The position numbers and the translations under genes are program-made. Positions 34,201-46,200 of a stretch of DNA of 64,000 nt are shown here, piece by piece. Under the pieces are notes generated by a model. The model was not told the DNA's origin and did no database searches. It saw nothing but the letters and a program-made list of their open reading frames with translations. The stretch covers positions 2,179,501-2,243,500 of the forward strand of contig CM057475.1 in the NCBI GenBank assembly GCA_030035585.1, given 5' to 3'. Position 1 is the stretch's first letter. Each line of letters starts with the position of its first letter. This DNA is from Dugong dugon. Taxonomy: Eukaryota > Chordata > Mammalia > Sirenia > Dugongidae.

Positions 34201-34980
34201 AGAGGCCCTAATACATGGCATTAACAAGATACAAACCGTAACCAACAACCCACAAACTCCAGAAGATAAGCTAGATAACTGGAATCTTCTAAAAATTAAA
34301 CACTTAAGCTCACCAAAAGGCTTCACCAAAAGAGTAAAAAGAGAACCTACAGACTGGGGAAAAAATTTTGGACATTACAAGTCAGACAAAGTCTAATCTC
34401 TAAAATCTACAAGAAAATCCAACACCTCCACAACAAAAAGACAAATAATCCTATTAAAAAATGGGCAAAGGAAATGAACAGACACTTCACCAAGGAAGAC
34501 ATTTAAGCGGCTAACAGACCCATAAGGAAATGCTTGTGATCACTAGCCGTTAGAGAAATGCCAATCAAAACCACAATGACATACCATCTAACCCCGGCAT
34601 TACCGGCACAAATTTAAAAAACTGGAAATAACAAATGTTGGAAAGGCTGCAGGGAGATGGGATTTCTTAAGCACTGCTGGTGGGAATGCAAAATGATACA
34701 ACCATTATGGTGCTTTCTCAGAAAGCTAGAAATAGAAATACCATATGATCCAGCAATATATCCTAGGAATATATCCTAGAGAAATAAGAATTGTCACACG
34801 AATAAACATATGCACACCCATGTTCATTGCAGCCTTGTTCACAATAGCAAAAAAGATGGAAGCAACCTAGATGCCCATCAACAGATGAATGGATAAACAA
34901 ACTATGGTACATACACACAGTGGAGTATTACACAATGATAAAGAACAATGATGAATCTGCAAAGCATCTCATAACAACAG
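31285..34980 (+). pseudogene. L1 ORF2 (endonuclease and reverse transcriptase), inactivated
   Basis: ORF2p nicks DNA at TT/AAAA and copies L1 RNA there. The start ATG at 31285 gives ITLNVNGLNAPIKRRRVTEW; codon 43, the catalytic endonuclease Glu in L1, is Lys (31411-31413). A frameshift near 31458-31490 moves to VAILISDKIDFK, VGDFNTPLS, FSRIDQILGH and SDHNAIKVEI, ending in a TGA at 32031. The linker and RT follow: a further shift near 32690, [13 protein letters not shown] and [12 protein letters not shown] (33085-33120), another shift near 33350, then FADDMILY at 33381-33404. C-terminal sequence continues in pieces to ~34980, where it is truncated by a deletion. At least five breaks. Confidence 0.9.
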
Positions 34981-35812
34981 ATAAGTGGTAACTTTGGTGA
35001 AGGGTAAGACAGTACACAACACTGGGGAAGCCAGCACAACTTGTACAGGGCTAGGTCATGGAAGCTCCAAACTCCCTGAGGGACCAAATTGCTGGGATGA
35101 GGGCCATGGGGACCATGGTTTTGGGGAACATCTAGCTCAACTAGCATAACATAGTTTATAAAGAGAATGTTTTACATTCTACCTTGGTGAGTAGTGTTTG
35201 GGGTCTTAAAAACTTGTGAGCAGCCATCTAAGATACTTCACTGGTCTCACCTGTTCAGGAGCAAGGGAGAATAAAGAAAACAAGATACAAGGGAAAGATA
35301 AGTCTAAAGGACTAATGGACCACAACCACCACAGCATCCACCAGACTGAGTCCAGTACAACTAGATGGTGACTGGCTATCACCACTAACTGCTCTCACAG
35401 GGATCACAACAGAGGGTCTGAGAAAGAGCTGGAGAAAAATGTTGAACAAAATTCTAACTCACAAGAAAAGACCACACTTACTGGCCTGACAGAGACTGAA
35501 GAAGCCCCAAGAGTATAGCCCCTGGACATCCTTTTAGCTCACTAATGAAGTCACTCCCAAGGTTCACCCTTCAGCCAAAGATTAGACAGGCCCATAAAAC
35601 AAAATGAGACTAATGGGGCACACTAACCCAGGGACAAGTACTAGAAGGCAGAAGGGGAGAGGAAATTTATTAATATGGAACCCAAGGTCAAGAAGGGAGA
35701 GTGTCGACATGTCATGGGGTTGTTAACCATGTCATAAAACAGTATGTGTACTAACTGTTCAATGAGAAACTATTTGTTCTGTAAACCTTCATTTAAAGTA
35801 CAATAAAAACAT
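34981..35812 (+). other. L1 3' UTR, simple single-tailed type
   Basis: Contains AACATCTAGCTCAACTAGC, GGGTCTTAAAAACTTGTGAGCAGCCATC and a single terminal block, GTCATGGGGTTGTTAACCATGTC to AAACCTTCATTTAAAGTACAATAAAAA. It lacks the extra module and second terminal block of the double-ended variant, so it serves as the comparison for that subfamily. Confidence 0.85.
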
Positions 35813-35821
35813 TTTTTTAAA

Positions 35822-37275
35822 AACTACAATAAGATACCATCTCACACTGACACTACTGGCACTAATAAAAAAAACAGAAAACGACAAATGTTGGCGAGGC
35901 TGCGGAGAGATTGGAGCTCTTATGCACTGCTGGTGGGAATACAAAATGGTACAACCATTTTGGAAAATGATATGGCACTTCCTTACCAAGCTAGATAAAG
36001 AAATACCATATGATCCAGCAATCCCACTCCTGGGAATATATCCCAGAGAAATAAGAGTCATCACACGAATAGACATATGCACAACTATGTTCACTGCAGC
36101 ATTATTACAGTAACAAAAAGATAGAAACAACTTAAATTCCCGTGAACAGATGAATGGATAAAAAATTATGGTATATACACACAATGAAATACTAGGCAAT
36201 GATAAAGAACAATGATGAATCTGTGAAACATCTCACAACATGGATGAATATGGAGGGCATTATGCTGAGTTAAATAAGTCAATCACAAAAAGACAAATAC
36301 TATATGAGACCACTATCATGAAAATATTTATACACAGAAAGAAACAATCTTTGATGTTGAGGGGTGGGGTGGAAAAAACACTAACTAGACAATAGATAAC
36401 TGGTAATTTTGGTGAAGAGTAAGACAGTACACAATACTGGGGAAGTCAGCATAGCCTGACTGAGGCAAAGTCATAGAAGCTTCATAGAGACATCCAAAAT
36501 CCCTGAGGAACCGAGTTACTGGGCTGAGGGTTGGGGACCATGGTCTCGGGGGACATCTAGCTCAACTGGCATAACACAGTTGATAAAGAAAATGTTCTAC
36601 GTCCTACTTTGGTGAGTAGTGTCTTAAAAGCTTGTGTGAGTGGCCATCTAAGATACATCCACTCGTCCTGCCCCATGTGGAGCAAAGAAGAATGAAGACA
36701 ACCAAATACACAAGGGAAAGATTAGTCCAAAGGACTAATGGACTACAACAACCACAGCCTCCACCAGACTGAGTCCAGAACAAATAGATGGTACCCAGAT
36801 ACCACTACTGACTGCTCTGACAGAGATCACAATACAGGGTCCAGACAGAGCAGGAGAAAAATGTAAAACAAAATATAAACTCACAAAAAAAAGACCAGAT
36901 TCACCACTCTGACAGAGACTGGATAAACCCTAAGAGTATGGCCCCCAGACACCCTTTTAACTCAGTACTAAAGTCACTCCTGAAGTTCACCCTTCAGCCA
37001 AAATTAGACAGGCCTATAAAACAAACAATAACACATGTAGTTCAACCATGTATAAGAGACTAAATGGGTGTACCAGTCCAAAAGCAAAGATGAGAAGGCA
37101 GAAAGGGACAGGAAAACTGGATGAATGGAAATGGGGACCCCCAAAGTTGAGAAGGTGAGTGTTGACATATTGCTGGGTTGGCAACCAATGTCACAAAACA
37201 ATTTATGCATTAATTGTTTAATGAGAAACTAATCTGCTCTGTAAACTTTCACCTAAAGCACAATAAAAAAAAAAT
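35822..37275 (+). mobile_element. 5'-truncated L1, ORF2 C-terminus plus 3' UTR
   Basis: Starts at the ORF2 segment HLTLTLLALIKKTENDKCWRGCGEIGALMHCWW (cysteine region), runs through FTAALLQ and EMNMEGIMLS-like codons to ~36265, then a 3' UTR ending CTGCTCTGTAAACTTTCACCTAAAGCACAATAAAAAAAAA. The 3' UTR tail type equals that of 26298-26633. It also keeps the 36.23-36.40 kb segment deleted from the full-length L1. Confidence 0.85.
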
Positions 37276-37443
37276 TTAGAACAGGTATTCAAACAAACAC
37301 ACACAAATGTATATAGCAGCGTTATTCACAATAGCTAAAAGTGGAAACACCCTAGTATCATCAACTGATGAAAGGATAATCAAAATGTGGTATATCTAAA
37401 CAATGGCTTGTTATTCAGCCCTAAAAGAAAAAGAGTGAAGTAC
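37276..37443 (+). mobile_element. Ancient L1M ORF2 C-terminal fragment (left part)
   Basis: ANVYSSVIHNS-like and MKG*SKCGIS-like codons typical of old L1M ends. It is split by the L1 at 37444-39419 and resumes at 39420; the duplicated 15 bp (AAAAGAGTGAAGTAC) marks the split. Confidence 0.75.
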
Positions 37444-39419
37444 CCAAAGTGATACATAGATTCACCACAATCCCAACAGAAATTCCAATAGCCTTCTTTA
37501 TAGAAAGGAATAAACCAATCTTCAGCTTTATATGGAAGGGTAAGAGACCCTGAATACCTAAAGCAATGTTGAAAGAGAAGAACAAAGTAGGGCTCACACT
37601 TCCTGATTTTAAAACATACTGTACAGCTATAGTAATCAAAACAGCCTGGTGCTGGTATAACAATAGACACATAGACCAATGAAATAGAATTGACAGTTCA
37701 GAAATATACCCACATACCTATGGTCAACCGATTTTTAACAAGGGTGCTAAGTCCATTCCATGGAGAAAGAAGAGTTTCTTCAATTGGGAAAATTGGATTT
37801 TCAAATGCAGAAAAATGAAACAGGATCCATGCTTCACATCATACAAAAAAAAAATTTAAAATGGATTAAGGACCTAAATGTGCAAACTAAAACCATGAAA
37901 TTCTTAGAAGAAAATGCAGGGAAATCCTGTCAGGCCTCACTTTTAACAATGGATTACCTAATATAATAACAAAGGCACAAGCAGCAAAAGACAAAAATAA
38001 ACAAATAAATGAGACCTCATAAAATTTTAAAATTTATTCATCAAAAGACATTACCAAACACAACAACTGGTCCTCTTCACTACCATATGAACTACTACAT
38101 GACCCAGCAATTCCATTCCTAGGTATATACCCAAAAGGCTTGAAAGCAGAGACTCAGAGACTTGTACACCAATGTTCATTGCAGCACTATTCATAATAGC
38201 CTAAAGGTTGAAACAACCTAAATAATCATCAACCTATGAATGGATAAACAAAATGTGTCACATACATACAATGGAATACTATTCAGCTAGTAGGAGAAAT
38301 GAGGTTTTGATACATGCTCCAATATGGATGGGGCTGGAAGACTTGCTGAGTGAAATAAGTCAATATCGTATAACCTTGCTTATATAAAAAGGACAAATAC
38401 TGTATGACTTTGCTTATATAAAAAGGCAAGAAAAGGCAAATGTACAAAGTTTATTAGTGGTTAGCAGAGGTGGGAGGGAGGAGGAGAGGGGGTTAATGAT
38501 GATGGGAAAATCACATTGATTAAGTCTAGGGTTGGAAAGCCAATTATTGTAATTGCTGTCCATATATTGTACACCTGTATAAACTTGAATTGGCAAAAAT
38601 CGTGTGATGTATTTACAACAATGAAAAAAATAGCTGATGAGGCTGTTTATGTATAACCAAAAACTTCATGGGATTTTCTTCCTTGGTTTGGAGGTTTAGG
38701 GTCATGGCTTCATGGGACATCCCAGTTAATTGGTCTAATAACATGTTTAGTGCTTCTGTTCTACCTCCTAGTTCACTGCATAGTTCCTGGAGTCTTAAAA
38801 GCTTGCAAATGACCATCCAAGTCACAACAATTAGTCTATTTGCCTGGAGCAACAGATGAAGGAGAGTCAGGAACAGGAGGAGATATGGAATGTGTGGCTA
38901 ATCGCCTCCATGAACAACTACCTCCTTTTCCATGAGACCAGAAGAACTGGATGGTGCATGGCTACCATTACTGAACATTTTGATCAAAAATTCTATAGCA
39001 GAATTCTAATCAAAAGGGGGAAAATGTAAAACAGACTTTCAAATTCTCATGGACTCCATGGAAGGTGGATGAACCCCTGGAACTATTGCCCTGAGATAAT
39101 CTTTAAACCTTAAACCAAAAATATCCCTTGCTGTCTTCTTAAAATCAAACAAAGTTTACCTTAACTATTAAAAAATGTCTGCCTAACTATATGGGATCAA
39201 ATTGACAATACCCACTCGAAAGATTAGGTAGGAACCTTAGGGAGCAGTGAGTTAATGTTAATGGGGGACGAACAACTCAGAAAGGGGAGTTGCAGTGGTT
39301 GCACAACTCAGAGAATGTAATCAATGTCACTGAATTGTACCTGTAGAAACTGTTGAATTGGTATTTGTTTTGCTGTGTATATTCTCAACAATAACAACAA
39401 AACAAATAAATAAATTTTT
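37444..39419 (+). mobile_element. Older L1, 2.0 kb, nested with clear target duplication
   Basis: ORF2 from IDSPQSQQKFQ*PS-like through [33 protein letters not shown] and C-terminal codons to ~38640, then the old-type 3' UTR (GTCTTAAAAGCTTGCAAATGACC, ACTGAACATTTTGATCAAAA, CAATGTCACTGAATTGTACC) to 39419. It is flanked by AAAAGAGTGAAGTAC (37429-37443) and AAAAGAGTGGAGTAC (39420-39434). A 37 bp local duplication with GCTTATATAAAAAGG occurs at 38375-38425. Confidence 0.88.
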
Positions 39420-39765
39420 AAAAGAGTGGAGTACTGATACATGCTACATTGTGGGTGAACCTCAAAAGCATATGCTAAGTGAAAGAAGACAGAGTAGATC
39501 ACATATTGTATGATTTCAATTATATGAAATATCAACAGCAGGCAAATCCATAGAGAGAGAAAGCATATTAGTGCCATGCTCCGGGGATGGGGAAGATGAG
39601 AGTGACTGCTTATTGAGTGTGGGACTTCATTTGGGGGTGAGAGAAATGTTTTCGACTAGATGGAGGTGATGGTTGCACAACATTGTGACTGTGCCTAATG
39701 CCACTGAACCCCATGCTGTAAAATTGTTAAATTTATGATACGTGAATTTTCCTCAAAAAAATAAC
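39420..39765 (+). mobile_element. Ancient L1M 3' end (right part)
   Basis: Continues the copy at 37276-37443: GATACATGCTACATTGTGGGTG, a GGGGATGG...GACTGCTTATTGAGTG stretch, GATGGTTGCACAACATTGTG and a CCTCAAAAAAATAA end, as in L1MA/MB tails. Confidence 0.75.
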
Positions 39766-39769
39766 AGAC

Positions 39770-40285
39770 TCATAAGTAGATACATTCTAACATCAGCTAA
39801 CATTACCTCCAAGAATACATACCTGGAAGACTGTGCCAATAATTGACTGAGGATTTTAAGATTTATTACAGGTCAGAAGCAAGTAAATAACTATCAATCT
39901 GTGACTGATTCAACGACTTCTTTTGGGGTGAACAAAGTCACACATGTTCAGGCAATGAGTCCTCATGCTGACATACGGACTCCGTGAATAGATAGTGGTG
40001 TGACTCCTCATATGAGTGTGCTGTGATGTAGTAATGGCTGGATGTTCCTGGCACCCATGCCTGAGGAGATTCACTGCAGAGTCATTCTCTAACCATGATC
40101 TTCACCATCACTTGTGCCTAAGAAAAGGTCTTGGCATCAAGGCAGGGACCTTACATTTTGTGGCCAGGAAGTACAATTGAGTTCTGCAGAATTCAGGCTA
40201 CTCCTTCTCCCAGTGAGGCAGAGAAGACATTTGTGAGCCAAGCCGAAAGCCCATAATGTGGATTCGGGAGCTGGCTGGAACCCAG
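39770..40285. other. Unique sequence
   Basis: No recognised repeat and no useful open frame. Confidence 0.5.
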
Positions 40286-40287
40286 GC

Positions 40288-40492
40288 TGCAGTGGTTAAG
40301 TGTGTGGAACCTGAATCATGATTCCTGAGCTCATGCACCAGCTCGGCTACAAACTAGCTATGACCTCTCTGTGTTTCTGTTTTTCTTGTCCATAGAAATA
40401 CAGAATAATTGGCTTCTTGTGAGTTTTACATGGGTTAATATGTGCAAAGAGCTTACAGCAGTGCAGCATCATGAGTACTCCTAAGTGTAGAA
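40288..40492 (+). mobile_element. MIR SINE
   Basis: CAGTGGTTAAGTGTGTGG head, a CTCGGCTACAAACTAGCTATGACCT core, then CTGTGTTTCTGTTTTTCTTG and GAGTTTTACATGGGTTAATATGTG, the order of a mammalian MIR. Old and diverged. Confidence 0.8.
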
Positions 40493-40638
40493 GTGAGAAG
40501 TAATGGGGAGTAAGTGAAAACGTTCATTCCTTTGAGCTTTGGTGATTATTGTCCATCTCACAGCCCTATAGGGAGGGTCAACTGAGATAGTGGGTAAGTG
40601 CTTTGTCAAGGTCCACTCATTAAAAATAAAAGAGCATA

Positions 40639-40848
40639 AACCAAAAACCAAACCCTTTGCCATTGAGTCAATTCTGACTCATTGTGACCCCATGCATTAC
40701 ACAGTAGAACTGTTCTATAGGGTTTTCTTGGCTGTAATCTTTACAGAAGCAGAGCACCAGGTCTTTCTCTCATAGTGCCACTGAGTGGGTTTGAACCACC
40801 AATCTTCAGGTTAGCAGTCAGCGCAAACTGCTTGTGCCACCCTGGGAA
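40639..40848 (-). mobile_element. AfroSINE (long subtype)
   Basis: Minus-strand SINE with the extra GGCTGTAATCTTTACAGAAGCAG segment that distinguishes the long subtype. The tail is CCATTGAGTCAATTCTGACTC and the head GCTTGTGCCACCCTGGG. Confidence 0.88.
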
Positions 40849-40849
40849 A

Positions 40850-42405
40850 TTAATTGCAAGTATGTTCATAGCTTCTCTGGGACAATGCAGTTCCCTTCCC
40901 ACTGCAGCTCTCATGGAGGGTGGGTGAAAAGTGCAGAGCCCTGGCTCTACACTCCTGCTGGAACATCATGGAGCATCTTAACTTTAGAGGCTCACAGTGA
41001 CCAGTTCATTTGTTCAGCCTCTCAATCACACACATCACATGACCATGAGAGACACTCTTCCTTCCCCTCATGGTCATGCGATGTCTGCCACACTCCACAC
41101 ATCATTTGTCAAGGATGAAAACTTTCCCAGACACTTGTTAAAAATAATCAAAAGTCAAAGGAATGGAAACATAAGATTTATTCTGAGGAGTTATTCTATA
41201 TGCATATAGGGACACCATTCTGATTCCAAAAAAAACCAAATGGCTCAAAGTATGCTAGTTAAAATAAAGCTTATAAAGAGAAGAGGAAGGAGAAGAATAG
41301 AAGATCAACCATTTGCTAATCTTGACATAATTGATTGAACCCTGCCCTCCCTCTTTTACTGAGATCAACTGATACCAGATTACTAGCTGGTCTCTGGCCT
41401 GGCAGCTAAAATTTTGGTTTTGTGAGAATGAAAAAATCTTAAAATCAAAGTAAGGTGTCTGTTATTAATTTTTCTCTTTGACACATCCCTGCTCCCCCCC
41501 CCCCCACACACATATACACATCCAGCAGTCTTGGTCTCTGGTCCTATCACTCAGAATTGAGTCACACTGGCCCCCTCTGATACAGTCCTAAGAAAGGGAA
41601 AAGCCCCTCAGGATGCTCCACTCTGTTATTATTTTGAGGCAAAAGAAAGGACCAGCTATTAGGAGGAAACAATTTTGTGGCAAGGGCAAGGAGTCAAGGA
41701 CCTGAGAGGCCAGTTCCTTCAGCTTCAAGAGCTGAAGGAATCAAAAATGGTAACAGGAGCAGCCAAGAGACAGAGGCAGGACTAAAATCTCACTAGCCAA
41801 CAAGGAGGATGCAGGGGCTGTGAAAGAGCTGTTTCACTGCAGTTCCATCCCTTGGGCCCCCCTCACTTGCTCTTTGAGTACCTGGGCTTGGTCTCCCAGG
41901 CTTAGTATCCTAGGGTAAGCGCCCCCTTCCCATGCTCAGGATGTTTACCATCACCATGGGAACACCCTAGCCTGGAGGGGGGGGGGGGCTGCAGTGGCAC
42001 CATTGTGACATGCCTGGAGCAGAGCAGGGGATTGGCTGGCCAGGAGCAAAGCTGAGGCCAGCAGAGAGCTGAGTGGAGGCATTAAGTTTTGGCAAAAATA
42101 GAGATATGTGTACCTTATTGCCAGTCTTTGAGAACACCACGAAGTCCTGCTCTTATTAATTTCTATGAAGAGGTTCAGAGAGTATAGACAGAGGTTTCAA
42201 ACACTGTCTCCAGGAAATGCCACTGATGCCAAGTTGTGTGAAAATAGCCTTCAGAGCAAGAAAGTGTTCTACTATCCACTCCAGAACCCCCTAAAGAAAT
42301 GGCTCTGTAAAAACCAAGAAACACCCTGAAACCAAGTCCAAAAGACAACCAGAATCACAGACAACAGTGAAGGAAGTCAATAAGGGTCACCATCCAGGAG
42401 AGAAA
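40850..42405. other. Unique sequence with C- and G-runs
   Basis: No recognised gene. Two homopolymers stand out: a C-run near 41494-41506 before CACACA repeats, and G12 near 41979-41990. 41.82-42.06 kb is GC-richer but poor in CpG. Short open frames (such as 40834-41118) show no family features. Confidence 0.5.
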
Positions 42406-42514
42406 AACCATAGGCTTAGATTTCACTCTACTTGGATCAATAATCAACATCCATGCAGTCAAGAAATCAAACAACATATTGCATTGGGCAAATATGCTGC
42501 AAAATACCTTTTTT
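42406..42514 (+). mobile_element. RTE ORF2 fragment (left part)
   Basis: LDFTLLGSIINIHAVKKSNNILHWANMLQ-like codons match the RTE at ~52.0 kb. Split from 43464 onward by a young L1 end on the minus strand. Confidence 0.75.
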
Positions 42515-43463
42515 TTCCTCTCTTTTTTTTTTATTTTACTTCAGGTGAAGGCTTACAGAACAAATAGTTTCTCATGGAACAGTAGTACACATATTGTTTT
42601 ATGACATTGGTTAACAAGCCCACAACATGTCAACCCTCTCCCTTCTCAACCTTTTTTCTTTTTGGTGGAAATATACACAGCCAAAGATACACCATTTCAA
42701 AAATTTCTACATGCACAGTTCAGTGACATCGACTACGCTCTTCCAATTGTACTGCTATTATCACTTTAGATGAAGGCTTATGGAACAAAATAGTTTCTCA
42801 TTTAACAGTTGGTACACATGTTGCCCTATGACAATGGTTAACAATCTCACAACACATCAACATTATCCTTACTCATTCCCTATCACCAGCTTTCCTGTCC
42901 CCTTCTGCCTTCTGGCCCTTTGCCCTGGACTGCTGTGCCTCATTAGTCCCATTTGGTTTTATGGGGCTGTCCACTCCCCAGCTGAACGGTGAACCTCGGA
43001 GATGACTTCACCACTGAGCTAAAAGGGTGTCTGGGGGCCATACTCTTGGGGTTTCTACAGTCTCCTTTAGGCCAGTAATCTGGTCGTTTCTTTGTGAGTT
43101 AGAATTTTGTTCTACATCCTTCTCCAGCTCTGTCTAGAACCCTCTGTTGTGATCCTGGTCAGAGCAGTCAGTGGTGGTAGCCAGGCACCATCTAGCTGTA
43201 CTGGACTCAGTCCAGTGGAGGCCTTGGTAGCTGTGGTCCATTAGTCGTTCAGACTAATCTTTTCCTTGTATCCTGTTCTCTTCACTCTCCCTTGCTCCCG
43301 AAGGAATGAGACCAGTGGAGTATCTTAGATGGCTGCTCACAGGCTTTTAAGACCCCAGACACTACTCACCAAGGTAGAATGTAGAGCATTGTCTTTATAA
43401 GGTGTGCCATGCCAGTTGAGCTAGATGTTCCCTGAGACCATGGTCCCAACAGCCCTCCATGCA
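42515..43463 (-). mobile_element. Young L1 3' UTR, double-ended variant
   Basis: Minus strand. Both terminal blocks and the intervening module (GGTGGAAATATACACAGCC...GTACTGCTATTATCACTTT at 42664-42765) are present. Duplicated RTE text TGCAAAATACCT (left) and TGCAAAAGACCT (right) brackets it. 5' truncated near GGTCCCAACAGCCCTCCA. Confidence 0.85.
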
Positions 43464-43972
43464 AAAGACCTTTTTTAAAGTTTTAAAAAGCAAAGATGTC
43501 ATTTTGATGACTAATGTGCACCTGACCCAGACCACGGTCGTTTCAATCACCTTATAAGCATGCAAACGCTGGACATGAAAAAGAAACATAAGAATTTATG
43601 CATTCGAGTTGTGGTACCAGCAAAGAATATTGAATAGACTGTGGACAGCCAGAAGAAGGAGAAGATCAATCTTAGAAGAAATACAACCAGAATGCTCCTT
43701 AGAAGGGAGGATGTTGACAATTCAGCTCACTTCCTTTGGACATATCATCAGGAAAGACCAATCACTAGAAAAAGACATCATGGTTGGTAAAGTGGAGAGT
43801 TGTTGGCAAAGGTAAGGGAGGTCCTCAGTGAGAGGGATTGACACAATGGCTGAAACAATGGACTCAAACATAGAAACAATCATGAAGATAGCGCAGGACT
43901 GGACAATGTTTCATTCTGTTATAACATAAGGTCACTCCGAGTCAGAGCCTACTTGACAGCAACTAACAACAG
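43464..43972 (+). mobile_element. RTE 3' end (right part)
   Basis: Continues RTE: KTFFKVLKSKDVILMTNVHLTQTT-like, then RRRRSILEEIQPECSLEGRML and FGHIIRKDQSLEKDIMVGKVE, then the 3' UTR with GTGAGAGGGATTGACACAATGG and the CAGCAACTAACAACAG tail. Confidence 0.85.
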
Positions 43973-43974
43973 TA

Positions 43975-44800
43975 GGGATGGGGTGATGGAGAGTTAGGGG
44001 TACCCTAGTTTATTTTAGGGGTAATGAGAATGTTCTCAAAATATTCTAAATTTTATTGTGGTGAGATTTGCACATCTCTTTAAATATACTCAAGTTCCCC
44101 ACCCCACAGCACCTTCCAAGGGCTGCTCCCTACTCACCATGTCAGGGGGCACCCCAATACACAAAAAAAGGCACACCATCCACCTTCCCTTTCCTATTTG
44201 TCAGCTGTATCTTAAGAGGTGTCCTGAGAGACAAGTACAAAATACATGAGGAAAAGCACTTTTGTAGGAGTTGATTACCTCACATAGGAGTGGAGGTGGA
44301 TGGTTTCAGAGATGAAACCTTTGGTCTTGTCAGTGGTCTGGGCCACCTTCTCTAATATTCTCTTGGCTTTTTCCTTATGGCCAAAGATGGCTGCCATAGC
44401 TCCAAACATCACCTCCTCACATTACTACAGCCAAAGCAAGAAGGAAAAAAGTATTATTCCTATGTTGTCCTCTCTTGATTGGAGAAGAAAATCTCTTCCA
44501 GAAAACCTTAGATTTCCCTTCAAGTTTCATTGATCAGAATTGGGTGAATCACCGGAATTTTTTATCTCTGAGACTGGGGGTGGTTTAGGGAGAGAAGAAG
44601 TGTTGTTTGGACTCTCCGATGACATGCACTGTGAGCTCTTCGGAGTTCCCAGCCCTCTAAGGACTCCAGAGATGCTAGAGTCCTCAATCTAGCTTTCCCT
44701 CATTCCTAGAAATGGAAGATTCTGCTAGACAGGAAGACACAGGGAAATGAGGGGAGAACAGATGTCATGGCCCTAGAAATCACCAGAAAAACTATCACTA
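43975..44800. other. Mostly unique sequence
   Basis: No recognised gene. 44.30-44.55 kb (ATGGCTGCCATAGCTCCAAAC, then a stretch ending TTCATTGATCAGAATTGGGTGA) resembles a dispersed old repeat, but I cannot name it. Confidence 0.4.
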
Positions 44801-44802
44801 TG

Positions 44803-44959
44803 TTGTTGTTGTGTGCCGTGGAGTCAGTTCAGACTCATAGCGACCCTATAGGACAGAGTAGAACTGATCCATAGAGTTTCCAAGGAGTGGCTGGTGGATT
44901 CAAACTGCTGACCTTTTGGTTAGCAGCTGAGCTCTTAACTACTAGGCCACCAGGGCTCC
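44803..44959 (-). mobile_element. AfroSINE (short subtype)
   Basis: Tail TTGTTGTTGTGTGCCGTGGA, middle CCTATAGGACAGAGTAGAAC, head GGCCACCAGGGCTCC. Essentially full length. Confidence 0.9.
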
Positions 44960-45001
44960 ATGAATTGTGCCCCTCTGGTGTCCCAACCCTGCAGAAAGCT
45001 C

Positions 45002-45002
<1 letters not shown>

Positions 45003-45055
<53 letters not shown>
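45003..45055. repeat. (GT)n microsatellite
   Basis: About 25 uninterrupted GT units. Confidence 0.97.
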
Positions 45056-45056
<1 letters not shown>

Positions 45057-45057
<1 letters not shown>

Positions 45058-45190
45058 ATAATTTAATCTTTATATGCAATCTGTGAATTAGTTATTACTC
45101 TCCCCGTTTTTCAAATGTGAAATTGAAGGCTCAGAGTTTAAACAACTTGCCTGAAATCACCCAGGCTTAACAGCAAAGTCTCTCTGACAT
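45057..45190 (-). mobile_element. MIR SINE fragment
   Basis: Minus-strand MIR pattern: TTATTACTCTCCCCGTTTTTCAAATGTG followed by GAAGGCTCAGAGTTTAAACAACTTGCC and a CACCCAGGCT core. Confidence 0.7.
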
Positions 45191-45339
45191 CACCTTATGT
45201 CTTAAACACCTGTCAGTAGGACCCATTTAGCTGCACAGAAGTATCAGCACAAAAAGAGACACCAGTAGCCCAGGGCCTGGAGCAAGTGGGGCATCCGTGC
45301 CCACCACAAGATTGGTAGGTGGGAGAAGAGATCTATGTC

Positions 45340-45895
45340 CATCATGGAGGTTGAATTACAATGAAGAACAAAGGGCTGAGATCACAAGACCTAGGTGGTG
45401 CCTGACTACCCCCACTGACCATTCTGACCATCACAATAGATGGTCCAGGATAGAATGAGAGAAAAATGTAGATCAAAACTCAGATTCAGAAAGAAAGAAA
45501 AAGGCCAGACTATCTGGACCAGTAGAGATTAGAGGACTCCCTGAGACTGTCGCCCTGAGTCACGCTTTAAACCTTGATCCGAGTCTATCCCCTGAGATCA
45601 CCTTTTAGTGAAATAGCAGAGTGGCACACAAAATAAAGGCTATTACCTGTAAGATTTCTGCTGTACTTAAAAACCACCTGTATGAGATCAAAACGTCAAC
45701 ATTTACTCACAAGTAAAGATGAGAAGGTTAGGGAGCAAGGAAACCGCATTACTAGGAATGGAACAACCAGAACACAATTAAGAGAATGCTGACACATTGT
45801 GAAAAATGTAACTAATGTCACTGAACAATTAGTGTGCAAATTGTCAAACCTAACTTGCTGTGTAAACTTTCACCAAAACATAAAAAAGAAAGGAA
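45340..45895 (+). mobile_element. L1 3' UTR fragment, another old type
   Basis: Shares the GACCTAGGTGGTGCCTGACTACC...ACTGACC, GGTCCAGGATAG..GAGAAAAATGTAG and GGACTCCCTGAGACT blocks with the other L1 3' UTRs here, and ends CTTGCTGTGTAAACTTTCACCAAAACATAAAAAA. Confidence 0.75.
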
Positions 45896-45984
45896 GAAAA
45901 CAAGAGATTACTAAACCACTTGCAGGTCAGAGTGACTGGTACCTGGGGCTGCAGCAGCACTGGGAGGTCAGGGAACTACTTAGA

Positions 45985-46200
45985 TGAAATAACTAGAATA
46001 GGCAAATGCATAGAGACCAAAGTAGATTAGTGGTTACCAGGGGCTGGGATTGGTGGAGAATAGGGAGTTATTGCTGAATGGGTACTGAGTTTCTGTTTGG
46101 GGTGATAAAAATGTTTTGGAAATATAAGTGGTGATGGCTACATAACATTGTGAATGTAGTTAATGTCACTAAATTGTACACTTAAAAATGGTTAAAATGA
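45985..46200 (+). mobile_element. Old L1M 3' end (host of the 46-53 kb nest, left part)
   Basis: Classic L1MA/MB tail: TAGTGGTTACCAGGGGCTGGG, GGGGTGATAAAAATGTTTTGG, CACTAAATTGTACACTTAAAAATGG. It resumes at 53051, sharing an identical 20 bp duplication. Confidence 0.85.

Larger units (their letters stand above)
27906..35812 (+). mobile_element. L1 LINE with complete structure (5' UTR, ORF1, ORF2, 3' UTR)
   Basis: 7.9 kb, the only L1 here with an intact 5'-to-3' layout. The 5' UTR is 27906-29811, ORF1 29812-30861, inter-ORF 30862-31284, ORF2 31285 to ~34980, 3' UTR to the AATAAAAAC end at 35803-35812. ORF1 has two in-frame stops and ORF2 several breaks, so it cannot move by itself. About 170 bp around the ORF2/3' UTR boundary (near 34980), present in the neighbouring L1 at 36.23-36.40 kb, is deleted here. 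Its left neighbour is the poly(A) of another L1. Confidence 0.92.

Noticed and set aside
41945-41970. Possible RFX X-box (TTTACCATCACCATGGGAACA)
   Set aside because: Poor half-site match and no promoter context; too weak to list.
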